NCBI RefSeq assembly: GCF_900220965.1
Contig: NZ_OBQC01000004.1
Span: 124,001 to 188,000 of the forward strand
Origin: Ureibacillus acetophenoni
Lineage (GTDB): Bacteria; Bacillota; Bacilli; Bacillales_A; Planococcaceae
Direction of reading: 5' to 3'
DNA: 64,000 bases
Numbering within the stretch: the first letter of the stretch is position 1; every line of letters starts with the position of its first letter. A program made the translations under genes and the position numbers. The notes under the pieces are model-generated. The model saw only the letters and a list, made by a program, of their open reading frames with translations, searched no databases and was not told the origin of the DNA. Shown piece by piece: positions 54,837 through 62,992 of this stretch.

Positions 54837-54841
54837 AAATC

Positions 54842-55964
54842 TTATGCCTTCACAGCTAAATCCCAATACGCCGATTGTACCTCTTTAACCTTTGCTACAT
54901 AATCTTTTTGAATATCGTACAATTCATCATATGGAAGTTCTTTGAATCCTTCTACGAAAGGATCTTCTACATCCGTACGAATTCCACTCAATTCCTCGAC
55001 AATCGCTAAAGAGCAGAATGGTACGTATGCTGCACTATATCCACCTTCGTGGCAAGCTACTAATTTACCGTTACAGTGTTTCTCAGCTAATTCCACCGCG
55101 AACTTAGTCATTTGTCTGTAACCTTCCGCATTGACCATCATACGTGCAAGTGGATCAAACAGACTTGCATCTTGTCCAGCGGAGATAATGATTAGTTCAG
55201 GTTTAAATTGATCAGCAATTGGCTGTACAATTTCTTTTAACGCGTGCAAGTAACCAGCGTTTCCTGTACCTGCAGGAAGTGGAATATTGACATTTCGCCC
55301 AATGCCATCTCCCTTCCCTACATCCTCTACCTTTCCTCGTCCAGCAGGATATAAACGTTCTTGATGTAGCGAAATGAATAACACATTTGGATCGTCATAG
55401 AAAGCAGATTCTGTTCCGTTTCCATGATGCACATCCCAATCGAGAATCATAACACGCTCTAATCCAAGGACATTGCGAGCATATTTTGCTGCGATGGCAA
55501 CGTTATTGAATAAACAGAATCCCATTCCTTTATCAGCTTCAGCGTGGTGACCTGGAGGACGTGTTAAAGCATAAGCATTATCAACCTCACCATTAACAAC
55601 AGATTCAACTGCCTTAATCGCTCCACCAGCTGACAGTAATGCGATTTCGTAAGAACCTTTCCCTACAAGAGCGAGTTCACCTGCATCACCAAAACCAGCT
55701 TCACTCAATTCTTTTACTTTATCGATATAAGACTCAGTATGATAGTAACGAATTTCTTCAAGCGTTGCTGGTCGAGGTTTTAAGTTGTGTTAAGTTGTCC
55801 ATTAACCCACTGACTTCGAGTAGATTTTTAAAACGTCTTTTTGTTGCGGGATTTTCACCATGCACATCAGATTCGATATAACCACCAGGGGGCATAAATA
55901 AAGCACCATTTCCTGTATCATGCCAGAAATACTTTTCATCACAAATAAAAGCCGTTTTCTTCAA
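54842..55964 (-). pseudogene. Class II histone-deacetylase / acetylpolyamine-amidohydrolase-like gene, frameshifted
   Basis: Two frames together give an almost complete family member of about 373 residues. The first, from TTG at 55964 (GGAGGG eight bases upstream), encodes TAFICDEKYFWHDTGNGALF to MDNLTQLK; the second, to 54842, carries RPPGHHAEADKGMGFCLFNN, ILDWDVHHGNGTESAF, SAGQDASLFDPL and CHEGGYS with all zinc and catalytic residues. The break is at a TTTT run (55778-55781; AAAA in the coding strand): removing one A restores LKPRPATLEEIRYYHTE and joins the halves. It is either a real mutation, phase variation or a sequencing error. Confidence 0.85.
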
Positions 55965-56106
55965 AGTGATCCCTCCAAGTATTGTTTTCACTATTGCTAA
56001 ATCTATTAAATAATAATTTTGAGTGTTTTTCTATTACCCAACCGGGTGATTTTGATAGAATATTCTTAATATTGAATAGTTCGTAGCGAATTGAAGGAGG
56101 AAATCT

Positions 56107-56826
56107 ATGATGAATCGTTATAGTTTGACACCTATAGAATATGAAAGGATTATTCATTTTTCAGCTCAAATTAGTTATCCAGTGGATAATATTCGTTGTC
56201 ACATACAACACAAATTAGAGGAATACTTCGGATTTAATCAAACCATTTTCTGGTATTCGGATCATCACGGCAATTTAAGTGACCCTATTAACTATGGATT
56301 ATGTGATAGGGCACTAACGGATTATTTAACGGAATATCGCCCTTATGACCTACTATATCCAACGAAAAACGTAGAGTTATTTCGTGAAAAGAAGGCAATT
56401 CGATTAGCCGACCTTTCTTTAACGGATCAGTATGATAATTCTCCATTTTTTCAATCCTTTTGGAAGGAATATGGATACCACGATGAAATGGTAGTTACAC
56501 TAGTTCACCAAGGAGAATTCGTAGGAGCAATTGGAATGGCTCAAAAAGAAGAACAAAATAAATTTACAACAAACGATCGGAATACATTACATCTATTATC
56601 AGACGTGATCGCATCCGTACTGTTACATCAATTAAAAGGAAAAAATGAATGTAGTCTATTAACTGAAAGAGAACAAGAGGTCGTGGAGCTGGTGAAAAGA
56701 GGATGGACCAACCAAGTAATAGCAGATAAGTTGCACATATCAGTAAACACCGTAAAGAAACATTTACAAAATATCTATGATAAATATAGCGTAAAAAACC
56801 GAACGCAATTAGTGCAAAAACTGTAA
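56107..56826 (+). CDS. LuxR family transcriptional regulator
   Basis: A 239-residue protein. The C-terminal LuxR/GerE helix-turn-helix is clear: LLTEREQEVVELVKRGWTNQ, VIADKLHISVNTVKKHLQNI and YDKYSVKNRTQLV. The N-terminal 170 residues form a GAF-like sensory domain (FVGAIGMAQKEEQNKFTTND). The start is the first of two ATGs, behind GAAGGAGGAAATCT. It is divergent from the histone-deacetylase-like gene, with 140 bp between, so it may regulate it. ACCC-AACC-GGGT at 56036-56047 is a small symmetric element in that gap. Confidence 0.9.
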   Translation: MMNRYSLTPIEYERIIHFSAQISYPVDNIRCHIQHKLEEYFGFNQTIFWYSDHHGNLSDPINYGLCDRALTDYLTEYRPYDLLYPTKNVELFREKKAIRLADLSLTDQYDNSPFFQSFWKEYGYHDEMVVTLVHQGEFVGAIGMAQKEEQNKFTTNDRNTLHLLSDVIASVLLHQLKGKNECSLLTEREQEVVELVKRGWTNQVIADKLHISVNTVKKHLQNIYDKYSVKNRTQLVQKL

Positions 56827-56852
56827 ACAAGAAAAAACCTTAGATAAAGAAT

Positions 56853-56889
56853 AAAAAGTGAAATCGGCATTGCGAATTCACTTTTTTTC
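56853..56889 (+). terminator. Terminator of the LuxR gene
   Basis: AAAAAGTGAA and TTCACTTTTT form a 10-bp stem with a 14-base loop and a following T-run, 27 bp after the stop. Confidence 0.85.
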
Positions 56890-57005
56890 GTTTCCTTTTT
56901 ATAAATTAGTAGTTTGAGAGGGAACTTTTATTTTAATGATTGGGGAATCAATGCACAAATGGTTAAAACTTTGAGCGGATTCGAATTTGAGAAACGTATG
57001 ATAAT

Positions 57006-57196
57006 AAAATAAGGGGAGAATTTACCGTTATCTATAGAATTAGGACATTTTTAAGGAAAATAAGAGTAAATTTTCCTCTTATTTTAAGAAAACCACCTTA
57101 TTTTCGCTTCTTTTAAGCAAATAAGGGTAATTTCTCCCTCTATTTAGGCGATTTTTCGGACTTTTTACTAATTAGGGGGAAATTCTCCCCTTATTA
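57006..57196. repeat. Diverged member of the palindromic repeat family, with inverted ends
   Basis: It starts AAATAAGGGGAGAATTTACC and ends GGGGGAAATTCTCCCCTTAT, which are inverted repeats of each other. The internal segments AAATAAGGGTAATTTCTCCC and TAAGAGTAAATTTTCCTCTT show the same short palindrome style and the same length (about 190 bp) as the 163-bp family at 42471, but the sequence differs. No gene lies between 56890 and 57399; a C-rich stretch is at 57325-57338. Confidence 0.7.
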
Positions 57197-57399
57197 ATTT
57201 GATGAGTGGAATTCTGGTACCAAAGCTAGACAAAATACCACTCAGTATAAATATATCGGTAATGAGTTACTCGACAGTCTAATTTCTATCAAAACTCTAG
57301 GGAATGAGGGACACAGACTCAATGTCCCCCCGCCCCCCTTCTTCATTTAGATTCAACTTTACTCCTAGTTTCTTCAGCCGCACTGCTTCCTTCTTCCAA

Positions 57400-58785
57400 T
57401 TAAAGCTGACCTCCCGTATTTCTATTCTTCTTCTGATGCAAATAATAAGCAACAGATAAAATTATTAACCACGGGATTCCCACCATTAACGTTCCCTTAA
57501 AGAAGGAGACGAACCATGTAGTGAATAGTAAGCTTACCATGAGGAGTGCTCCTAATAAGGTTAAATAAGGATAGCCCCACATTCTTACCGGAAGCTTCTC
57601 GCCACTGTATTTTTTACGGAAGAAATAATGAGTGACGAAAATCATGAACCATGTAAACATAGCACCAAACATAGAGATACCCATCATCACTAGATACGCT
57701 TGATCAGGCGCAATCGCGTGGATTACTGCCGCTATCCCAATTCCTATTGTTGATAACACTAATGAGTAGACTGGGACATTTTTCTTATTTAATTTACCAA
57801 ACCGTGCTGGTGCGTAGCCTGCCCTTGATAATGAAAACATCATGCGCGTTGTAATATATAATTGGCTATTCATCGCTGAAAGGGCAGCCACTAATACGAC
57901 AAAGTTCATAATACCTGCAGCGCCTGGAACGTGCACCATTTCCATTACTTTAACAAACGGGCTTGTTTCAACTCCTGCTAAAGCCCATGGTACAATCGCA
58001 AGCATCAGCGTTAAAGTAAGTAGATAGAATAACACTAAACGGAAGACAGTTGCTTTTAATGCTCTAGGTACCGCCACTTGTGGATCTTTTGCCTCACCCG
58101 CTGTGACAGCAATCATTTCTATACTTAGATAACTAAACAGGGCAATAACGACCGCAACCCACATACCGGACCATCCATTTGGAAGAAATCCGCCATCATT
58201 CACGTAGTTCTGGAAGCCGATTTCTGGATTATTCCCTCCAAAAACGACATAACTCCCCAATAAGATAAATGCAACAATGGCTACAATTTTAATCATAGAG
58301 AACCAATATTCAACAGAACCAAATAAATTTACACTCGTTGCATTAACATAAATTAAAATACCAGAAAAAATGAGAATCCATACAGTTCCAGGAACAGCTG
58401 GGAACCAGTAGGACATGTAAACCGCAACAGCAGTAACTTCAACACCGACTGCAGCAACAATACAAGCCCAATAAGAATAACGTACAAGATAGCCTGCCCA
58501 TGGATTGATATAATGTTCGGCATATGCCCCGAAAGATCCCGATGTCGGATGGGCTACCGTCATTTCAGCAAGACAGCCCATTAGTAATAAAGCGATGAGT
58601 GCACCAATTCCATAACTAATAATGACACTCGGGCCAGCTTGGCCAATTGCAAAGCCACTCCCTAGAAAAAGCCCTGTTCCAATGGCTCCACCAATTGCAA
58701 TCATCGACATTTGCCCAGTCGTTAATCCTTTAGTGAGTCCTTTTTCACGGTCTACAATTTGTTGAAAACTACCGTTTTGTTTCAT
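57400..58785 (-). CDS. Amino acid permease (APC superfamily, AnsP/GabP-like)
   Basis: About 461 residues with 12 membrane segments. LTTGQMSMIAIGGAIGTGLF is the amino acid transporter signature at the N-terminus, with GSGFAIGQAGPSVIISYGIG after it, EMTVAHPTSGSFGAYAEHYI in helix 3, and SIEMIAVTAGEAKDPQ near the middle. The ATG at 58785 is chosen because AAGGAG lies seven bases before it, while TTG at 58791 is too close. Transport of a neutral amino acid by proton symport is likely; the exact substrate is not known. A cre-like site lies 80 bp upstream. Confidence 0.92.
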   Translation of the reverse strand: MKQNGSFQQIVDREKGLTKGLTTGQMSMIAIGGAIGTGLFLGSGFAIGQAGPSVIISYGIGALIALLLMGCLAEMTVAHPTSGSFGAYAEHYINPWAGYLVRYSYWACIVAAVGVEVTAVAVYMSYWFPAVPGTVWILIFSGILIYVNATSVNLFGSVEYWFSMIKIVAIVAFILLGSYVVFGGNNPEIGFQNYVNDGGFLPNGWSGMWVAVVIALFSYLSIEMIAVTAGEAKDPQVAVPRALKATVFRLVLFYLLTLTLMLAIVPWALAGVETSPFVKVMEMVHVPGAAGIMNFVVLVAALSAMNSQLYITTRMMFSLSRAGYAPARFGKLNKKNVPVYSLVLSTIGIGIAAVIHAIAPDQAYLVMMGISMFGAMFTWFMIFVTHYFFRKKYSGEKLPVRMWGYPYLTLLGALLMVSLLFTTWFVSFFKGTLMVGIPWLIILSVAYYLHQKKNRNTGGQL

Positions 58786-58864
58786 CCGCAATCTCCTTTA
58801 AATTTTTTATCGATACCTTGATTTGGAAATTAAGCAACTACAATGGTTTGTTTGTTTGCAGAAA

Positions 58865-58878
58865 TGTATCCGTTTACA
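58865..58878 (-). promoter_or_regulatory. Putative CcpA cre site upstream of the amino acid permease
   Basis: Minus strand TGTAAACGGATACA matches the cre consensus TGWNANCGNTNWCA at 13 of 14 positions. It is about 80 bp before the permease start, within an extended palindrome (AAATGTA...TACATTT). Carbon catabolite control of the permease is likely. Confidence 0.6.
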
Positions 58879-59068
58879 TTTCCAAATATCATCCTTTCTT
58901 TAAAGTTATTAAACTTACAAATAAGGTACTAAGCAAAGCAACATCATATTACTAAATATTCGGAATACTACAATCGTAATAATTTCATATAGTGAAATTA
59001 AATCAAAAAATTTGTCACTTTTTGCACAATATTGGAATTTCGTTTAGGTGTTGCGGCTTCCATAATAT
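58879..59068. other. Intergenic region between permease and acyl-CoA synthetase genes
   Basis: AT-rich, no open frame, likely the permease promoter. Nothing else is seen. Confidence 0.4.
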
Positions 59069-59102
59069 AAAAAAAAGCGGACGAGGTGCCTAACCCTCGT
59101 CC
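59069..59102 (-). terminator. Terminator after the acyl-CoA synthetase gene
   Basis: Minus strand GGACGAGG-GTTAGGCA-CCTCGTCC, then GC and eight T, ten bases past the stop. Confidence 0.95.
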
Positions 59103-59112
59103 ACTCACTCCC

Positions 59113-60750
59113 CTATCCCCTCAATAGAAACCTCTGAATCTTACCACTCGGCGTCTTAGGGAGAGCGTCAACAAACTCTATGATTCTAGGATACTCGTGT
59201 GCAGATAAGTTCCCTTTTACATGCAGCTGAATTTCCTTAGCTAGTTCATCACTTGGAGAATATTTCGACTTTAGAACAATGTAAGCTTTTACGACTTCGC
59301 CCCGGCGTTCGTCAGGAACCCCGACAACGGCTGTTTCAGACACAGCCACATGCTCCATGATGGCACTCTCCACTTCGAACGGCCCAATTCGATAGCCGGC
59401 ACTGGAGATAATATCGTCGTTACGACCTGAGAAATAGAAAAAACCATCCTCGTCATAGCTTGAATCATCGCCAGTCAGATAATAGCGGTTTCCATATAAA
59501 AAGCGTTCCGCAGTCTTCTCTTCATTTTGATAGTATCCTCTAAACCAAAACAGTGGAGATTGCTCCGTATCAATCGCAATCTGACCTTCCACATTTGGAC
59601 CTACTTCTTCACCCTGTTCATTTAAAATGGTTGCCTTAAATCCTGGTAATGCTTGGCCCATGGAACCAGGTTTACAAGTATGTTGTAAGCTAGGATGATG
59701 GTGGTTATTAATCACCATGCCTTGTTCCGTTTGCCCATAATGATCATAAATCGGCAATTCTAAATTCTTCTCAGCCCATCGAATGACATCATGATTTAAA
59801 GGTTCTCCCGCACTCGATAAAACTCGTAAACTCAAAGGCTCAGTCACAGAACCTGCCACTTCGTCCCACTCCGCGCGCATTGATCGATAAGCTGTCGGAG
59901 CCGCAGCAAAATTCGTTACTTTGTAATCCTGGAACACCCGAATCGTATTCGCTACACTGAAAGGTGCATTGTAGACGATAAACGTTTCACCTAGTAGTAG
60001 TGGTCCTATCAATGCATAATACAATCCATACGCCCAACCCGGATCAGCCATGTTCCAAAAGACATCTCCTTCACGAACATCCAACCCAAATCGCATATAT
60101 CCCTCAAAAGCCGCAAGTGCATAAACCGGTACTTGTACACCTTTTGGATGCCCAGTCGTTCCGGAAGTATAAAGGATCACGAACAAATCATCCTTCGTCA
60201 CAACTTCATTTCGTTCTAATGGTTGCACATTTTTGAATGAAGTCCAATAATCCAAATCGCCATCTGCTTCACTCGCATCGACTGTAATAATTTTCACCTT
60301 TGATGGATCAATCGCATCCGTTCCAGCAGTAGTTCCATTTAACTTTGATCGATTCGCTGCATCCGTGATAATCACATCAGCTCCACTATTTTCGACACGA
60401 TAATAGATGGCTTGTGGTCCAAAGGCAGTGAAAAGTGGCACATGAACCCCACCTAAGCGCCAAATCGCCAATACCGAAATAATTAATTCAGGCCCTTTAG
60501 GCAATAAAACCGCCACACGGCTCCCCTTTTTCACCCCTAAAGATTTTAAAGCATTCGCAAATAGTAATGAATCATGTTTCAGCTCCCCATATGTGAAACT
60601 CTTCTTTACCCCATTCGCATTCTCATAATGAAACGCAACCCGCTCCCCATCATGGCGGTCACAAAGTAAATCTGTCACCGAAGAAATCGGCTCATCATAC
60701 TGCTGAATCAATTGACTAACATCTACTTGATTAATTACATTATTGCTCAT
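59113..60750 (-). CDS. AMP-forming acyl-CoA synthetase (acetyl-CoA synthetase-like)
   Basis: About 545 residues of the ANL superfamily: FVILYTSGTTGHPKGVQVPV (P-loop), WNMADPGWAYGLYYALIGPL, YDHYGQTEQGM (A5) and YYLTGDDSSYDEDGFFYFSG (A7), with the acyl-adenylate lysine in FVDALPKTPSGKIQRFLLRG. The length and DPGWAYG motif fit acetyl- or medium-chain acyl-CoA synthetases. The ATG at 60750 is preferred over 60810, as AAGGGG lies before it and the upstream extension is not conserved in style. A 12/15 CodY-like box lies about 28 bp upstream. Confidence 0.92.
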   Translation of the reverse strand: MSNNVINQVDVSQLIQQYDEPISSVTDLLCDRHDGERVAFHYENANGVKKSFTYGELKHDSLLFANALKSLGVKKGSRVAVLLPKGPELIISVLAIWRLGGVHVPLFTAFGPQAIYYRVENSGADVIITDAANRSKLNGTTAGTDAIDPSKVKIITVDASEADGDLDYWTSFKNVQPLERNEVVTKDDLFVILYTSGTTGHPKGVQVPVYALAAFEGYMRFGLDVREGDVFWNMADPGWAYGLYYALIGPLLLGETFIVYNAPFSVANTIRVFQDYKVTNFAAAPTAYRSMRAEWDEVAGSVTEPLSLRVLSSAGEPLNHDVIRWAEKNLELPIYDHYGQTEQGMVINNHHHPSLQHTCKPGSMGQALPGFKATILNEQGEEVGPNVEGQIAIDTEQSPLFWFRGYYQNEEKTAERFLYGNRYYLTGDDSSYDEDGFFYFSGRNDDIISSAGYRIGPFEVESAIMEHVAVSETAVVGVPDERRGEVVKAYIVLKSKYSPSDELAKEIQLHVKGNLSAHEYPRIIEFVDALPKTPSGKIQRFLLRG

Positions 60751-60777
60751 AAAAACACCCACCCCTTCGTATTTCAA

Positions 60778-60792
60778 AATATTCAGAAATAT
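60778..60792. promoter_or_regulatory. CodY-like box upstream of the acyl-CoA synthetase
   Basis: AATATTCAGAAATAT matches AATTTTCWGAAAATT at 12 of 15 positions. The surrounding TTCTGAATATTTTGAAATAC is also nearly repeated before the asparaginase-type gene at 40762 (TTCTGAATAATTGAAATACG), which supports shared control. Confidence 0.4.
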
Positions 60793-60938
60793 AAATATAG
60801 TATATCGCAATTATATGAAACTAAGAAACTATTTACATTGTGCCATAAGTTGCTAATGTCGTAAGGACACGGGAATGATGTGTCCCTTGTTAGGGACTTG
60901 GACTTACAGCCTATATAGAAATGTGTTGCCAATCACCA

Positions 60939-60969
60939 AAAGCCCTCGTTTACATACACCGAGGGCTTT
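60939..60969 (-). terminator. Terminator after the ThDP enzyme gene
   Basis: AAAGCCCTCG and CGAGGGCTTT form a 10-bp stem with an 11-base loop; TTTTGG follows on the minus strand. It lies 61 bp after the stop at 61031. Confidence 0.85.
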
Positions 60970-61030
60970 GAATTATTCCTGTTGATTAAAGGATTATTCT
61001 AATTACTTTCTTTTTAATAATACATGAACT

Positions 61031-62815
61031 TTAATTATTCGTATATTTAAGATATTTATTCGGACTTTCAAACCAAGGTTTCATTGTATATTTCGCACCG
61101 GGTGGTTCATCCTTAAAGTCTTCTTTCTTAACCTTATTTTCATAACTACGAATAGGAGTCTCCCAAAGAGCGCAACGAATATCTATTACAGCTGGAACCT
61201 CAGAGTCCAACGCTCTCTCAAGTGCTTCAGGCAATTCTTCTATGTTCTCTACTGTTATTCCAAGACAACCAAATCCCTTCGCAACAGTCGCAAAGTCAAT
61301 ATTCGGAACATCAGATGACATAAAACGGCTTCCGTAATGCATTTTTTGAATATACTTTACCCAACCTAAGGAACCATTATTTAAGATAATATGTGTCGCC
61401 TTTAGGTTATATTGACTTAAAGTTGCTAATTCACTAATACCAAAACAAAAACTTGCATCACCATTTACTGTTATTACCCGTGAACCAGGTTCCATAATGC
61501 TTGATGCTCCAATTGATGCTGGAAGTGCGTATCCCATACTACCAAGTCCACGGGCAAATAAAAATTTCCTACCTGGTTCTTTACATGGAAGATACGTAGA
61601 AATCCATCCTGCTGAAAAAGAAGCATCAGATATGACTATATCATTAGGCTGAATTAATTTAGCTAATTCTGTCATAACAGCTTGCGGTTTAATCGCACTA
61701 TCTTCATTAGTCAACACATTCTGTTTCGTTTCTTTTTCCTTTTCTTTCTTTTCCTTAATTTGTGTTAGCCACGGATTTCGATTGGGTTGAGTTGGAAGAA
61801 ATTCAGTTAATGCTTCAAGTGTTGCAGATGCATCTCCTTGAAGACTTTTTGAAGGACGGAATGTCCTTCCTAGCTGACATGAATCAATATCGATATGAAT
61901 CGTAACTTGCTCTTTACTTGGAATGGACCAATTTAATGTTGTATTTTGAGAACATTTTGTTCCAACCAAAATTACACAGTCTGCACTCCTAGTAATATCT
62001 TCCGCTGAAGCAGGACCTAATGGACAAAGAACACCTCCACTTAATGGATCTTCGTCTGAAAAAGCTCCTTTTCCAGTTAAACTAGTTACGACTGAGGCAT
62101 TTATTTTATGAGCAAACTCAGCGAGGGCAACTTCGGCCTTTGATAACATAACTCCTCCTCCCGCAATAATAACTGGTCTCTCGCTCTCTGTAATTAACTC
62201 AACGGCCTCCTGCAAATCTTGGCTAGCAGGTCGTATTCGATGAGGTGGCACGGACTGATAGTTAGAGTCAACCGCCAAAGCTTCGTCCCTACCTTCCCAA
62301 GGAGAATCTATAATATCTTGTGGAATAATAATGGCAACCGGTCCAGGCCGATTGGATGTAGCTGTACGGAAAGCAGATCTTAGTAAATGTGGTAAGGCCA
62401 CTTGTGTAGGAACGGTGTAAACTGCTTTTGTGACAGGTTTTAAATAACCTGCTTGGTCAATCCCTTGAGAGACTACTCCTAATTCTTTTAATGATTCTAA
62501 GTCCCTTGGCGCATCCCCAACAATGGCCACAAGAGGAATACTATTATTCAAAGCTTCGCCTAATGCGTCTAGAAACTTGGTCGATCCTGGCCCTGCAAAT
62601 GCATCACAAACTCCTACTTTACCAGTAAGTCTTGCATAAGCATCTGCTGCAAAACCAGCACTTCGTTCATCTCTTACAAGAATATGACGAAGTTCTTGTC
62701 CAAAGGCTTGAATTCCATCATATAATGAGTAATTTTGTAAACCTGGCATTCCGAAAATATATTCTACTCCAAAATCCTTCAACATTTTTGCAACTGCATG
62801 ACCTGTGTGTCTCAT
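61031..62815 (-). CDS. Thiamine-diphosphate-dependent enzyme (acetolactate-synthase-like)
   Basis: About 594 residues with the three-domain layout of the family: N-terminal PYR domain (FGVEYIFGMPGLQNYSLYDG; the activating glutamate lies in LVRDERSAGFAADAYARLTG), a central FAD/nucleotide-like domain (PVIIAGGGVML, VTSLTGKGAFSDEDPLSGGV), and a PP domain with VNGDASFCFGISEL to IILNNGSLGWVK, the GDG/N-type ThDP motif. Acetolactate synthase, sulfoacetaldehyde acetyltransferase and related decarboxylases share it; the substrate cannot be settled. The ATG at 62815 follows AAGGAG. It is monocistronic behind an unusual leader. Confidence 0.9.
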   Translation of the reverse strand: MRHTGHAVAKMLKDFGVEYIFGMPGLQNYSLYDGIQAFGQELRHILVRDERSAGFAADAYARLTGKVGVCDAFAGPGSTKFLDALGEALNNSIPLVAIVGDAPRDLESLKELGVVSQGIDQAGYLKPVTKAVYTVPTQVALPHLLRSAFRTATSNRPGPVAIIIPQDIIDSPWEGRDEALAVDSNYQSVPPHRIRPASQDLQEAVELITESERPVIIAGGGVMLSKAEVALAEFAHKINASVVTSLTGKGAFSDEDPLSGGVLCPLGPASAEDITRSADCVILVGTKCSQNTTLNWSIPSKEQVTIHIDIDSCQLGRTFRPSKSLQGDASATLEALTEFLPTQPNRNPWLTQIKEKKEKEKETKQNVLTNEDSAIKPQAVMTELAKLIQPNDIVISDASFSAGWISTYLPCKEPGRKFLFARGLGSMGYALPASIGASSIMEPGSRVITVNGDASFCFGISELATLSQYNLKATHIILNNGSLGWVKYIQKMHYGSRFMSSDVPNIDFATVAKGFGCLGITVENIEELPEALERALDSEVPAVIDIRCALWETPIRSYENKVKKEDFKDEPPGAKYTMKPWFESPNKYLKYTNN

Positions 62816-62850
62816 ACAAAAAATCTCCTTTCCTTTTCTGAATACGAAAA

Positions 62851-62940
62851 GACCAACCTTAATACAAATTAAACACATAACTAATTATGAGTTTAATTGC
62901 ATTAAGATTGGTCTCTCTTAGTCTCTAACCGACTCTTAAT
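62851..62940 (-). promoter_or_regulatory. Attenuator-like leader with mutually exclusive hairpins
   Basis: On the minus strand GACCAATCTTAAT (62901-62913) can pair either with ATTAAGAGTCGGT upstream (62927-62940) or with ATTAAGGTTGGTC downstream (62851-62863). The downstream hairpin has an extra inner stem AATTAAAC/GTTTAATT and is followed by TTTTCG, resembling a terminator 36 bases before the start codon. The upstream pairing would act as antiterminator. Confidence 0.55.
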
Positions 62941-62964
62941 AGTATTCAGAAATTTCTGTATTAT

Positions 62965-62992
62965 TGTATAACTTAATAGTATACCTCAACAA
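62965..62992 (-). promoter_or_regulatory. Likely sigma-A promoter of the ThDP enzyme gene
   Basis: Minus strand TTGTTG (-35), 16-bp spacer and TATACA (-10), starting directly after the glpD stop codon. Just downstream is the perfect palindrome CAGAAATTTCTG (62947-62958), overlapping a 12/15 CodY-like sequence at 62941-62955. Confidence 0.5.

Noticed and set aside
54842-55708. A complete 288-residue histone-deacetylase-like protein
   Set aside because: The N-terminal part of the family is encoded upstream in another frame, so the apparent start is only the first start-like codon after the frameshift.
62927-62992. T-box leader for the ThDP enzyme
   Set aside because: The conserved T-box bulge sequence is absent and there is no specifier loop that I can identify.
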